The notes under the pieces were generated by a model, which made no database searches, had not been told where the DNA came from, and saw nothing but the letters and a program-made list of their open reading frames with translations. Of a DNA stretch of 64,000 bases, positions 24,962 through 37,000 are shown piece by piece. The translations under genes and the position numbers were made by a program. Location: the NCBI GenBank assembly GCA_039720395.1, contig CM077828.1, positions 30,376,069 through 30,440,068 of the forward strand. Reading direction: 5' to 3'. The stretch's first letter is position 1, and the number at the start of each line of letters is the position of its first letter. The stretch is from Liquidambar formosana (taxonomy: Eukaryota; Streptophyta; Magnoliopsida; Saxifragales; Altingiaceae).

Positions 24962-24995
<34 letters not shown>
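24962..24995 (+). repeat. 34-base guanine homopolymer after a T-run
   Basis: An uninterrupted G-run of about 34 bases directly follows a T-run. Such a tract could form G-quadruplexes, and its length is likely to be imprecise in any assembly. Confidence 0.85.
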
Positions 24996-24997
<2 letters not shown>

Positions 24998-25904
24998 GGT
25001 TTAAAATAGGTGTTTTAAAGGAGAAGAATTATTGTAAGGTTGAGGATTGAGTTTACAATTACGGTGGTTTTATGTTTTGAGGGGGAAGAATTGTTGTTGA
25101 GGTGAGGATTGATTTGATGGTGGTTTAGTGCATCGTCGAACATTGCTGGAGAGGGAGAACCCACAAAGCTGTCGGCCCTTTTTTTTTTTTTTTTTTTTTT
25201 TTTTCCTGTTTTTTGTCTCACATGCATATAAGGGCAAAATAGTCATATTCTGTGTAAATATGCGTTACTTGCCTCTCCTTCGTTTGGTCAACACACGGTT
25301 TGCTACGATAGGCCCCCATTGCAAACAAATGAAAAACTTGGGTACTTAATTGGCTAAATTTAAATTTGAGGTAGTAAATTGGAACCTAACTTAAATATAA
25401 ATTTGGGTTCTTTTTTTTTTTTTTTTTAACTACAATTGATAGAACCTATGCTTATCTTGAAATTCATTTAATATGGGTATCAATATTTCTCAACGAGTTT
25501 GAATCTAAGATCACTTTCTTAATCAATAAATACGATATCAAAATGCTACTAATCTATCATGCCATATCAATATCAATCCTTCACATATCCCTTCCATTTT
25601 TTGTCCTGTACCCACCAACTTTTTCTCATCTTAATCCATACATTAAACATGAATAAAATTCTAAATTTATCAATTGACGTGCCGTTTACGACACTTTTCT
25701 CCTTACATGAAGAGGGGTGCAGCCTCTGTGAATGAATATTCTCTGTAGACAGTGATACATCGCATGCTGGCCACTTGGGCCGCCCCCAACTTTTTCTACA
25801 AATCCCACCTTTTGAACTTGAATAGACTTCCTCCTCCTACTACTTATTCTTCCCTCTAAGAAAAATAGCACCACCAATATCAATCCTCATTTTTCTCCAA
25901 AATA

Positions 25905-26939
25905 ATGGAGAACTACCAAATATTTTTCCCTACCTCATCGACATCATCGGCTTCTCCTTTCTCATCTAAAATTACCAATTCTCATGATTTTACTCATATG
26001 AGTGGTAGCAAAGCGGAAATCGGAATTCCTCGTTCATATGACAAAGGAGTCATGGAGAGTGGGACATCTGAGGATTCTGAAAGTAACATGAAATCAGGCA
26101 AGAAAAAGGGTGATAAGAAGATTAGAAAGCATAGGTATGCATTTCAAACGAGGAGCCAGGTTGATGTACTAGACGATGGGTATAGATGGAGGAAATACGG
26201 GCAAAAGGCAGTTAAGAACAATAAATTCCCCAGGTTAGTATCTCATATATCATCGATCATCTTTGGTTTCACTTTGGTTTTGTGATTTTTGGTCAGATTT
26301 ATATATGTTGAAATTATCTTAATTCTATATCACTACTCCTACCATTATCGGTACATTTCTAGCTTGCATGGCTATGGGGGAATGCGAAATCCCACGTGCA
26401 CCCAGTTGCAAAAGATTTTGGATTCTTTTTGGCATTTTCCTAGTGCAACAAAATTGTTTGTCTTGCTTCTCGGTAGTACTTTGTTAAATATAAGTAGGAG
26501 GTTCCTAACTATCAAATGAATTGATTGATTTTCTTATGATGAATTCCTTACTAAGAAAGACAATACTGAATGATTCGATAGAATTTACTCATACCCTTAA
26601 CCCCCAAATATCAACAAACGAATATCAATGCTTCTTAATAAGTTTGAATCCGAAATCGCTCACTCAACAAGTCAGGAGAATACCACTAAACTATCATGTC
26701 ATATAGCAATAATATTAAATGAATTGATCAATCTCATTTCTCCATTTCTTGTTTGTAGAAGCTACTACCGGTGCACGCAGCCAGGGTGCAATGTCAAGAA
26801 GCAAGTCCAGCGCCTTTCCAAAGATGAACAGATTGTTGTAACGACTTATGAAGGGATGCATACACATGCAGTTGAGAAGTCTACTGATAACTTCGAACAT
26901 CTCTTTAGACAGATACAAACATATAGCAATCCTTTTTAA
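25905..26939 (+). CDS. WRKY transcription factor, group IIc, WRKY75-like
   Basis: Two exons, 25905-26233 and 26759-26939, give 169 residues. The intron splits the Arg codon (AG|A) between NNKFP and SYYRC, the conserved intron site of this group. The DNA-binding domain has WRKYGQK at residues 95-101 and a C-X4-C-X23-H-X1-H zinc finger (Cys115, Cys120, His144, His146). Upstream is a Lys-rich basic stretch ([19 protein letters not shown]) and a Ser-rich N-terminus; the protein ends soon after EKSTDNFEH. The [12 protein letters not shown] lead-in and the short tail place it with the WRKY75/24/43/56 type. Such proteins bind W-box promoters in the nucleus; relatives act in phosphate starvation, senescence and defence, but I infer no specific role here. 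All key residues are intact. Confidence 0.95.
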
Positions 26940-28034
26940 GCATGCCATGGCAATGCAGTGCATGTCTTTGATAACTCTCCCAAATGTGTTCTGATAATGT
27001 TTGAATAAGTAAAATGGATGCCTGCTTGGTGAATGATACAGCAAGTTTTCTAAAATGATTTATTGTATACTTTTCTCTAATAGTGACATTGGCCCGATGA
27101 GAAGAAATGGTACAAAAACAGACTATGGAATTGCCAAAAGAAATTTGTTAAGCCAAATAGTTGGGGTAAGGCTCCATTGAATTTCATTGACAATTGAAAA
27201 TCAAATTCAGGGTTGGATTTTTGGAGAAGGGATTTGGTCGAACACTCCTAATCAAAAGTATTACGAAGAAATTGCCTTTTAAGTATTAATATTCCAAAGT
27301 TCATATATAGCTTCATCACCAACAAACACATATATGTTAGCACCCTGTTGTCATCTAGTTAGTGTTTTTTCTTGTAAATTTTTTGATAATCTAAAACCAA
27401 GTAGTACTTGTGAAAGAAAAGGAACAAATACAACCCCAAAAAAACAAACAAACAAAAAAATAAAAGCAGAAAATTTAAGGCGTTTTAGAAATAGTTAAAA
27501 GTTACCTTTACAAAGAAAAGGGTTCAAAATAGGGTCAGGTAGGACAGTAGGGTAGAACTAAAGCTCCCTTTAATGTTTGAAGTTGCTCAAAATTACAGCA
27601 CAATTGAACTAATTCCTAGAAATTTCAAATTTCAAGAAGATAGGGAAGATAAACATGCACTCTTTTTTTTTTTTTTTTCCTTAACCATCATCATTTTTTA
27701 AAATCAAATTTCGACTTCCTTAACCATCATGATTGTATCATAAATCTTCTGATTTATCTTTCGGATACCATATATTAATCATATCAACAACCCATATAAA
27801 CACAATAACCATCACTGCTTAAGAAAAAGGTATAATCTTTTAATGTTTTCTGAGAGCAGTCCATCATCTCTTTGTTGTCCTGTTAAAATAAAAAACATGA
27901 CTTATATTCTTGAATTAACTCAAACATCTAATTAACAAACAAATGCACCCATGAACATCTGGAAAACATGCAGTTCATCAATGTGAAAAGTTCATAAAAC
28001 ACTACAATATGAGAGAGAGAGAGAGTGAGAAAGA
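26940..28034. other. Gene-free interval
   Basis: About 1.1 kb between the convergent WRKY gene and the minus-strand tail-anchored protein gene. It holds both 3' flanks and a T-run near 27665. No other feature is seen. Confidence 0.6.
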
Positions 28035-28781
28035 TCATGTTGGGACTAGAATCACCTCATTTTCATCCCCATATCCATCGAAGCTCCTCACAGAGATAAT
28101 GCCAATTGCAAATACAACCAAAACAATAGCAAGCCAAGCCATTAAAAGCATCCCTCTTTTGCCATTACCACCAACACCTCTCTTCTCTTCCCCACATGCC
28201 ACCACCTTCTCTGCTTCCACCACCACTTTTTCTCTCTCCACATTCTCACCAAACACGAGAGAAGAAGATGAACAAGAACAACAGTGACAACAAACTGTAG
28301 AATACGCCTCCTCCTTGTTTCCACCGTTGCCACTTTCGTCATCAGAAGCATAAGAAAACACTGACCTCACTTCACTTTCTTGACCCAATTCAGACCAACC
28401 AATGCACATCTCTTCTCTGCCTCCAAAACCCACCGCTGTTTCACCCTCCAACGACACCTCGAAAAGCCGCCGGCCCTTCACCTTACCACTTTCAATGGCT
28501 GCCCTTCTCTCCCTTCTTGTCTCCTCCCCTGCCAAATCATTGTTCCACACTTGCCATTCTCCATCTGAAGGAGACCTTCTGTGTTGAAGTGAAGACATGA
28601 GGTTTCTTGGAGAGTTTTCAAGCAGATTGAGTTTATTTACAATGGAGTATGTATCTGTTGAACATCTACGTAGGGTTCTTCGAGGGTTAGATTGTTTGAT
28701 GGAGTCCCAGTCTTGTAGCAGATGCTTGAATTTTTTCTGTAGTTTTTCTGTTTCTTTTTCTTTTGCCTTTAATCTTTCCAT
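28035..28781 (-). CDS. Uncharacterised tail-anchored coiled-coil protein
   Basis: An intronless gene encoding 248 residues. The N-terminus (MERLKAKEKETEKLQKKFKH) is strongly charged and heptad-like, suggesting a short coiled coil. The middle is polar and Ser/Arg-rich (a SLQHRRSPSDGEWQVWNND block, then an acidic SYASDDESGNGG stretch), followed by a cysteine cluster CCHCCSCSSSS at about residues 164-174. Near the C-terminus is one hydrophobic segment, MLLMAWLAIVLVVFAIGIIS (about residues 212-231), with a short hydrophilic tail, so the protein is probably membrane-anchored with its N-terminus in the cytosol. I do not recognise a named family. The length, clear domain order and biased third codon positions make it a likely real gene; the function is unknown. 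Confidence 0.75.
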   Translation of the reverse strand: MERLKAKEKETEKLQKKFKHLLQDWDSIKQSNPRRTLRRCSTDTYSIVNKLNLLENSPRNLMSSLQHRRSPSDGEWQVWNNDLAGEETRRERRAAIESGKVKGRRLFEVSLEGETAVGFGGREEMCIGWSELGQESEVRSVFSYASDDESGNGGNKEEAYSTVCCHCCSCSSSSLVFGENVEREKVVVEAEKVVACGEEKRGVGGNGKRGMLLMAWLAIVLVVFAIGIISVRSFDGYGDENEVILVPT

Positions 28782-29234
28782 GGTGGGGTCTGTCTTTCTT
28801 TTTTCCCTTCCATATCATGACTTGGTATAGTGTTTGTTGGAATGAAGGATCGGAATGGGTGGAATTGATTTGAATGCGGGTGTAATGGGTGAGATATTAG
28901 CGGGATAAGCACTACCCACGATCTGTTTATCAGTTTTTGAAATTTGATTTTGGAGGTATTTTGAGATTAAAACGGCTTTCTCCGGTGATGGTTTATAAAC
29001 CTATTTGATTTTTATTTGGGGATTATTCCACCAAATCAGGAATGTTAGAATTAGAGTCGAACTAGCACGATGGTTTACCGCACAGACACTTGCCCCGGAC
29101 ACATAGGACACATCATGTAATAGTTTTCATAAAATGTTTTCTTAAAAAGAGAAGTGCTAGTGTCAGTCGCGATTGACAAGTCTTCTTCCTGTTGACAGTC
29201 AAATATTTTTATTGAACAGACAAATACAAAACAC

Positions 29235-29719
29235 TTTTTTTTTTTTTTTTTTTTGGTAGATGACAATCAATTCCCCCTCAAACTAGATCTACCTATCAAA
29301 TCTTTCCAGATAACAACTAATATTTCTGAAGGAAAAGTAGATTATCATAAACGATTACATTTTACAGTACATCCCAACTTTATAAGAGTATCAGCAGCTT
29401 TATTTGCTTCTCTATACACATGATTAATCTTAATATCCATATTATTTTCTATAATAATTTGTCTACAATCACTCATTATACTATAAATTATCCAAAGACA
29501 ATTATCCAAATTATGCAAACTATTAATAACTAATTTAAAATCACTTTCAATAATCACCTTGTTACAATTTTTTTTGCTTTGCTAATAACAAACCATTTCT
29601 TAATGCAATAGTTTCCATTTTAGGGACAGAAATATTCTCCTCAAAATAATTGCAATGCGTAATTATTGGCTTACTAAACTGATCACGAATTATTGATCCG
29701 TAATCCCATGCTTATTTTT
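29235..29719 (-). mobile_element. 5'-truncated LINE with RNase H-like remnant
   Basis: On the minus strand the element starts inside an RNase H-like domain and ends in a poly-A tail, seen as a T-run at 29235-29254. A 13-bp duplication, aaatacaaaacac, flanks it perfectly at 29222-29234 and 29720-29732. This combination is diagnostic of target-primed LINE integration with 5' truncation. The protein remnant (KMETIALRNGLLLAK, then VIIESDFKLVINSL and INHVYREANKAADTLIK) matches the plant LINE C-terminal RNase H family but is interrupted by a frameshift and stops near 29570. Confidence 0.88.
29345..29660 (-). pseudogene. LINE RNase H domain fragment, frameshifted
   Basis: The readable parts are METIALRNGLLLAK (about 29620-29580) and, in another frame, VIIESDFKLVINSL to YREANKAADTLIKLG (29557-29345). 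The carboxylate-bearing ESD and the His-Val-Tyr-Arg-Glu-Ala-Asn-x-x-Ala-Asp block are typical of RNase H-like domains of plant non-LTR elements. The frameshift and truncation show it is dead. Confidence 0.7.
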
Positions 29720-30226
29720 AAATACAAAACACATTATATATCCTCCTAAGAGAAATTTTATTGTTAGTCGCAATTGATGGGACCTCTCCCTGTGGGCTAG
29801 GGTTTTTTTTTCCTTTTTCTTTTTTCTTTTCCTTTTTCTTTTTCCTTTTTGTGTGCGCGCGGGGACACCCCACAAACATATAAAGGGATACATGATCAGA
29901 AAGGACACATGCCGTGTCTCAGTGCGGAGAAGGCTCGAGCAAGTGGTGTTAGCCGAGCACTTTAGCACTCTTCTTCCTCATCCTTAAATCACTTGATGAA
30001 ATCATGAGGACTTATCTAAGCCATATGATTTGTGGACTTTTTGGGAAAGGTTGTACCACACTGTCATCAACTTTCTGGGCCTTCGCTTTCCCATGTGGTT
30101 CCACTTCCTAGGACTCTTGATTGAGTTCCTTTTGCTTTTAATTCCTTCTTACTGGTGAATCATTATGTTTCTTCTTGTATCAGTTTCCACCAAGTTTCAC
30201 ATATGGCCCCTCTCTCTCGCCTGAAG

Positions 30227-30670
30227 CAGTTTATTTTTCAATCAGCCCGCCCTTTTCCATAAGCTCCACTCTAGATGGTGGATTTTCACCATCAAATACT
30301 ATAGAAAACAAAGTGAAATGACCTGAACAACCTAAAAATGTTCATATATCACGTGGCTTAATACTCTGAAAAATAGGCACTAGCTCATGGTCATAGAGAT
30401 CACTGATCACTGAACAATGTCATACAAATATACAAAAATACAAATACTGGCGGCTAGAGTACATAAACACAATTATCAATTCTCCAAACACAATATCGTA
30501 ATTAAAGTCATCAACAATAGTCATGTCTGAGAACCTAAGGATGATTAGTGACATTGTCCCAGACTAATAAACTAGCTCAGGCTTTGTAGGTCGAGCAGTA
30601 ACAAAATTCATAAGGGGTCAGTCTCCTTGGAACCTATTACCAACAGTTTTTTAATTTCCCATATGGCAAT
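30227..30670. repeat. Duplicated 3'-flank block, copy next to the AlkB-like gene
   Basis: This stretch closely matches 33509-34030, which lies just after the SAE1 stop codon. Shared words include ccataagctccactc, ggtggattttcaccatcaaa, tactctgaaaaataggcact and ggggtcagtctcctt, in the same order. The other copy has a pyrimidine-rich insert near 33545-33590. The block ends about 100 bp after the AlkB-like stop codon (minus strand), so both genes probably use related 3' untranslated and polyadenylation sequence. Confidence 0.85.
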
Positions 30671-30766
30671 TCCAATTGAAGAAGCCCCAGTCGAGTCGAG
30701 TCTATTCAATCGAAGAAGTCCTAGTCGACTTGAGTCCATCTTTGTTGAATTTTCTCAGTCAATCTG

Positions 30767-32585
30767 CTACTCAACTTGGCAAAGTTTCCTCAGTGTTATG
30801 GAGGTTCTCCTTTTCTGATTTATCTCCTGCCCTTCCCACATCTGAAATCCTGACTTGCGGTTTATTTCATGCTTCCAGTGGTAGCGAGCTTCTCCTGACA
30901 TCAGAACTAGAGAACCCGAAGTCAAATAAACAGGAATCTTTGTTGTGGACAGATTATTTTTTCCCTCCTTTCCATTGTCTCCTGCCTCTGCTTCAACTTG
31001 GGAGAAATGCATCACACATGAAGACTCCAGTGAGACAATGGCAATTCCATCTTCAAATCGCATGAGGTCAACATGCGCACAGATCCCCTGAAAATATGCA
31101 GGAAACTTAGCATTAAACAACCATATATGCGTGTCGGTGAGTTTGGGATGGGAAGGATCATCTCAATTTTGTCTTCACACATTAAAAATCAGATACAAAC
31201 AATTGACATAAACAAGTACTTGAAACTTTTGCAGAAGAAATTCAAATGGAGATATGCTAATTGCCAAGAGAGCAAACCTACAGAGAAATATAAAGTAATC
31301 GCAAAGAGAAAAAATGGAAGAAAAAATGGCATAAATAGAACACTGAAATCATAACGCACCTCACCTGGTTGGTATACGTTTACAATTATTTGATCAAAGA
31401 AAGGTTCTCTCCATAGTAGATCTGATGGCAACAAGCAGGATTCCTTGTCCCCATTAGAGGTCGCTAGGTCCATGGGTTCAGAAACACAATCACCAAAAAG
31501 CACAGCCTCACGGATAGAACTAGAAAGCTCGGTCGCCCATGTTGGAAGATCTCCAAACCTCATAGCCTTAAGCAAAAGGAAAACATTAAACTGTTAAGGC
31601 TTTCCCATACAAGCTTCTGCCACTATCATAACCAAAAGATTCTAAGAGGCAAACTTTTTGTACTCTGATAAATTAACATCTTCAACATAAACAAAATCCA
31701 AAACAAAATACAGCAAATCATTGAAGAAATCATGCTAATGCATAAATAAATGCAGTGTATGAAGATAAGACAATAACAAAATCGGTTCACCGGTACGGAA
31801 TTACTGAAGCATTTCAACCAATGGTGCAACTTGACGAGTGTTTGTCTATTATGCTATCCCACCAGGGAGGAATAACGGGCATGAGAAATGCCTGTTTCAT
31901 CGTATGTATGCCACACTACTAAACAGCAAAGTGGAGCTCTCTAAGGAGGCAATGCTCATAGTCTGATACAATTGATAAGAAGTAGCATGCCTAGAAAAGA
32001 ATTGAGCTTTGCTATATTACATGTCAAGTATTAGGCTGCATCACACCTGATTGTGCGAAGCTTCAGTGAACCATCCTTCTGCAACCACAGGTTATATAAC
32101 AAAATATGTGAGAGTTGAGACCAGAACCCTACAGCTTTGCACCCAAACTCACCCGGCAAAACTACATACATGCACAAATCAAAGTTCACACATTATTATT
32201 TTTGAAGAATAAACAACCACAATACTGAAACCAAAAAAAGATTTTGTAACGGTTTCCTTGATTTTCAGGGCAACCAAACGGAGGGTCGAGTATTTTCCTT
32301 TTTTCCCCTAATCTTTTCCGAGAACCAAACGGGAAAATGGGGAAAGAAAAATTTACCCTTTTCGACGGCAGACAGCAAGGAAGATTGTTGTTGGGAAGAG
32401 AGGAAGTCTGTGCACAACCAGAGTCCGTCGATTTCGATGATTCGTTCCCAGCTAGGGTTTGTTTGGTGCAATGATTCGGATGGGACTTCATGGATTGTAG
32501 AATCAACGAATTGAGGGTGCTGTTTGTCATCTTCACTGTCTGATGATTCGCCAAACACTTCCCTAAGAAGGGTCTTCTCCTCCAT
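30767..32585 (-). CDS. AlkB-family 2-oxoglutarate/Fe(II) dioxygenase
   Basis: Four exons on the minus strand, 32585-32357, 32078-32047, 31566-31360 and 31087-30767, with consistent phases, give 262 residues. AlkB homologues oxidatively remove alkyl groups from nucleic acids or proteins using Fe(II), O2 and 2-oxoglutarate. The metal ligands are His161 and Asp163 (HVDLMRFEDGIAIVSLES) and distal His229 (ARYHWKHEI). The family's 2OG-binding RxxxxxR signature is Arg250-Arg256 (RRTSITLR). The N-terminus is acidic (SSDSEDD), followed by IDGLWLCTDFLSSQQQSSLL. The closest type I recall is the Arabidopsis At4g02485-like group, often labelled ALKBH8-like or ALKBH6-like without a proven substrate. Catalytic residues are intact. 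The fold assignment is secure, the substrate is not. Confidence 0.9.
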
Positions 32586-32689
32586 TTTCTTCTTCGAATA
32601 CTACTGAAATTGGGGCTAACAAGTGACGAGCGTTTCTCCTCTACTCTCGTTGGTTTGTCTGACAAGCGTTTATTTGCCAGTGTATGTAA

Positions 32690-33010
32690 CAATTGAAAGC
32701 GTTATTAATAACACTGCTTTCAAGATTTTTTTAAAAAAAAGTAAAAAGGTCGATTTTTTTTTTTCCCCTACTGTTAGCGCTGTTAGAAAAAGCGCCTTCA
32801 ACATCAAGATAGCGCATTAAAAACCACGCTTTAATCATAAGGAAATGCGCCACTAGCAAACAACGCTTTTGAAAGCGTAATTATAAAAAACGCGTTTGAG
32901 TACAGTGAAAATAGGCCCTTTTAGAAAGCGCTATTATAAACCACGCTTTCAAGACAATGGAAAGAGAAACGGCGCTTTTGAAAGCGAGTTTTTAAATTAC
33001 GCTTTCGTAC
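32690..33010. repeat. Cluster of AAAGCG/CGCTTT short repeats upstream of the AlkB-like gene
   Basis: Within 320 bp the words gaaagcg, cgctttcaa, accacgcttt and gcgctattataaa occur many times in both orientations. Dense short direct and inverted repeats of this kind are typical of subterminal regions of CACTA transposons, but I found no clear terminal repeats. It starts about 105 bp from the start codon of the AlkB-like gene, so it covers its promoter. Confidence 0.5.
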
Positions 33011-33508
33011 AGGGACATCTTTGAACACAATTAAAGCCGCCTCCACTTCATGTTAGTTAACACAAGATAAATCCGAATTAATAGCTGACCTCAAAGGAAA
33101 GGGAGAAGTCAAACAGTTGCCTTCTGCTTTTGTACAGTATATTTATGTGTGCTTGTGTGTGTCTCGGGTGGGGCTCAATATTGGGTCACCCTGACCATGT
33201 TATACATCCAGCAATTTTTATTTTTTTTTCCCATTTTTATTTTTTTTTCCCATTTTCATGAAGTACATCTAGTAATTCATAAAACAGTCAGCACCATCCA
33301 AACGGGCATATTATTGCTTAATTCATAAGCCAGCCACTGTGAGGTCCTAAACTTGCATTTGCAGATATATATTGGTCACCTCGTAGCTCGTTCTTCTCCA
33401 TTTGAAATGGCTGCACCATATCTTTGGTTGCAGGCAGTTCAATGACCCTTTTTTCCCCATGTCAACGACCTCAAGTCTCCACAATATTTTAATAAGAGCA
33501 TTTTCATG

Positions 33509-34030
33509 TGCAGTTTATTTTTCAATCATTTTGTCATTTCAATTTTCCTTTCCTTTCCTTTTTTTTTTTTTTTTTTCCCTTTTTTTTTGTAGCCCGCCCT
33601 TTTTTCCATAAGCTCCACTCCGGGGGGTGGATTTTCACCATCAAATACCATAGAAAACAAAATGAAATGATTCCACATCCAATTAGGGCAAACACAACCT
33701 GAACAATTTTCAAGTATCCCATTGCTTAATACTCTGAAAAATAGGCACTACCTAACGGTGAGAGAGATCACTGAACAAGGCCATACAATAACATGCGGAA
33801 CATAGCCGGATAGTGTACATGAACACAATTATCAATTTTCCAAACACAGTATCGTAATTAAAGAGTAATCAATAACAGTCATGTCTGAGAACCACAGGAT
33901 GATTAGTGACATTAGTCCCAGTAATAAACTAGCTAGCTTTGTAAGTCGAGAAGTAATAAATTCATCAAGGGGTCAGTCTCCTTAGAACCTATCACCAAAA
34001 AATTTTGAAAATCCCATAAGGCAATTCTAA
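33509..34030. repeat. Duplicated 3'-flank block, copy next to SAE1
   Basis: Partner of 30227-30670. It starts about 40 bp after the SAE1 stop codon (34071, minus strand) and therefore is probably that gene's 3' untranslated region and terminator. It carries an extra T-rich insert compared with the other copy. Confidence 0.85.
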
Positions 34031-34070
34031 ATTATGGATGCCCATAAGTTGTGAATTCCTATTTCCAATC

Positions 34071-37000
34071 TCAAAGCGATATGACGCCTCTCTCGCCAAA
34101 GCTGCTTGGTTTCAAGTGGACAGGTTTTGTAATGTCTTCTATTATGCCCTTCCCGTCCATAGCATCAAAAAAGAAGAAATTCTTGAGCGGTTCCCCTTTG
34201 CATGATATTGCTTTTATGACTTCCTAAGAAATTGAATTATTAAATGAGTCAGTATTAAGTAATCCGAAATTTTCTGAAATCAATGTAAAAAGTGAAGACA
34301 GACAATAGCTTAATAGTGACCTGTCCAAGAATCCCCCCAATGACAGCACAAACTGGAGGGAATTCTCTTGTAGCTGTTACCAGTCTTTCTAGAAGAGCAT
34401 CAGGAATCTGAGATTCATTCAGTGACTGCAATTAAATAAGACAGCACAGGTTAGACAGTGCATGACATATTTATACAAAATGCAATCAGCAAATTCCACT
34501 TAACATACATGTGCCTCACAAAGCTCTTTTCTCAACTTCAGAACACCAGGTAGGTCTGCAATTGAAGTTTCTCCAGGATTACGCCCCTCGACCTGTTCAA
34601 ACCTTTCTATCACTGCAAAAAGAAAGAGCACGTTGATTGATCTAGGTCATTCTTCTATGAATATATATATATATATATATACACACAATCTGGAATCAAT
34701 GCTTCCGATTTCTCAAGAGCACAATCTCATTAGCAATGAAGTCAACAAATAAAAAAATGAAGCAAATTTTTTTATTAGAAACTGCCAAAATTGCTTTCCA
34801 CTTTTCCATCCTTGATTAAGAAACCGTAAGAACACACAAGAAATAATTCTTAAACAGAAGGCCTGCTGGCATGAGTAGAAAAAAGCAACCTAAATGCACA
34901 CTGTAATGGATATGTATCTATCAGGTGGTGATTAGAAAACTATGCCGCTTCATGCAAACACAAAAACTAAACAATTAACCATAATCCCACCCGCACAAAA
35001 TCCCTCTTACTGAGTGCATCTAAGCTGTTCCTTTATACCTCAAGTAGGACGAACATCTCTCTGCTTAATTTCCATTAGTTAATTTCCCTTTTTGAATTTT
35101 TTTTTTTTTTTTGAATTTTGTTTTATAAGAAAAAATGGTCTAAAAGATCACACCTCTCATAGCAAAGTATAGCTTTGACACTTTCCTGGGAAGTGCTCTC
35201 CAAGGTACTGCAATTGCTTCCTGCCACGACAGAATTACATAAACAGATAAGTGAAAAACTAAAGCTCCAAAGTATAGACAGAATGACAGAGCAGTGAACA
35301 ACTAAGCTCCAAAGTACAAATCTTCTTTGGTCAGTCAAAAGTTGGTGGTATACAATAAAAACTCACCCAGTCTATTCCAAAAAATAATACTATTAACTCT
35401 ATGACAGAAGGATATCTTGAATGCAAGTTATATAAAAAATGGGGTGCACCATTTACAGGTTCATCTTGGAAGTAACTATTTCCAATTATAGTTGATAAAG
35501 TTGGCGGTATACAATAAAAACTCACCTAGTCTTCCAAAAACTAATACTATTAACTCTATGATAGAAGGATATCCTGAATGCAAGTTATATGTAAAATGGG
35601 GCGCACCATTTACAGGTTCATCTTGGGGTGGTGAGAAAAAGACATGATTGCCAAGAGTAGAACAGTAAATAGGCTTTAGATAGTGTTGGATGGCAAAGAA
35701 GGATTCATGTAGCCAACCCAATATACTTGGAATTGAGGCTTTGTTGAATTGAATGTAGGGAAAAAAGAAAAGGGAGAGGACAACACTTAATGGGTCATAA
35801 TGGTAAAATCTAATGATATTAAGCACAATGTAAGTAAACATAATTTGAATGAACGTGATTAACCAAGCCATACCTCAAAACTTGGATACTGTAATCGGCA
35901 TTCTACTGTTTCATCAAGTTTTTTCTGCCAGGAAATAAAAACAACAGAGAAGAACATTACTGCTTTTGTCATCAATACATAATATAAAACTCCAGGTGTG
36001 AGGACATTTTCAATTTTTCATTAAAAGCGTGGGTTACAAACACCTATGAGAAAGTTAGCATGTTCACATGAAGATAAACATTCTAGTGTAGTTAATAATA
36101 TACAATCACCACTGCTGTCAAATGATTGTGGTGACTGGCAAATAACATAACAAGGTACTAGGTAAGGTCATCACACATAATACTAGTACTAACACCATAT
36201 AACACAAAATTCAAGGTAGATATAATTGATATGAAGACATATAAGTTAACCCATTAAAGAACATCAACACTTCACTACCCACTCTAAAAAGAATTCAGTA
36301 ACACTAAGTCTTTCTATTTGCCATCTACGATTTGATGTCTGGTATTAATGGAACATTATGCATAATAATTAATACAACTATAAAATGAAACAAATTACAG
36401 ACAGTCACAAATAATAGAAAATTATAAAAACTTGGTAAGTAACATGATCACCTTCGAGTATGCATAGTTCTGCAAATCAACAAATATTTCACCACAAGAG
36501 TCTCTACAATCAACTGTATAAAATGCAACACGCTTTGATAACTTCCGGCATTTCTCATTGATCAATTTCTGCAATAAATTCATATAGTAAATACTTCTCA
36601 AAACATAAGGGCTCTAAAGAAAGGAGACTCCACCAGAAACACAAGCTAAGAGCTGTTGAACTTTTATACACATGGATATTATTTACAAGTTAAAAACATC
36701 AGTGATGAAGAAGAGTTCGTAATGTACTTTTGCCGCAAGGGAGCAACAACTGACAACTACAACATCAAACTTGTTGTAAAAATCTCCACCAAAGCTCGTC
36801 AAATCACCTGTGAGAACGGAAATTTAGATCTGATCAAATCTTCTCATTTAGTAGCAGTAAATAATATAATCTAGGTCAACCCAACTAAATACATGACATT
36901 GGTGCAGAACATATACTGTGGGACCTCTCCCCAAATATGACTAACAAATTGATCAATATCCTACGTAAAACATAGAGGCTCAATGGAAACCCTAGATGTA

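Larger units (their letters stand above)
19884..25904. other. Gene-free interval between the UAM and WRKY genes, MITE cluster
   Basis: No credible exon. Besides the elements listed separately (20110, 20546, 22267, 23468, 24351), it holds a TG/TA microsatellite at 21520-21557, a 34-base G-run at 24962-24995 and a T-run at 25179-25204. The rest is AT-rich sequence in which I see nothing. Confidence 0.55.
28782..30766. other. Gene-free interval holding a LINE fragment and a duplicated 3' flank
   Basis: Contains the promoter side of the minus-strand gene ending at 28781, the LINE at 29235-29719 and the duplicated block at 30227-30670. Apart from the LINE's RNase H fragment no coding sequence is visible. 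Confidence 0.6.

Noticed and set aside
36656..36874. Plus-strand frame of 72 residues
   Set aside because: It is the complement of SAE1 exon 4 and flanking intron.
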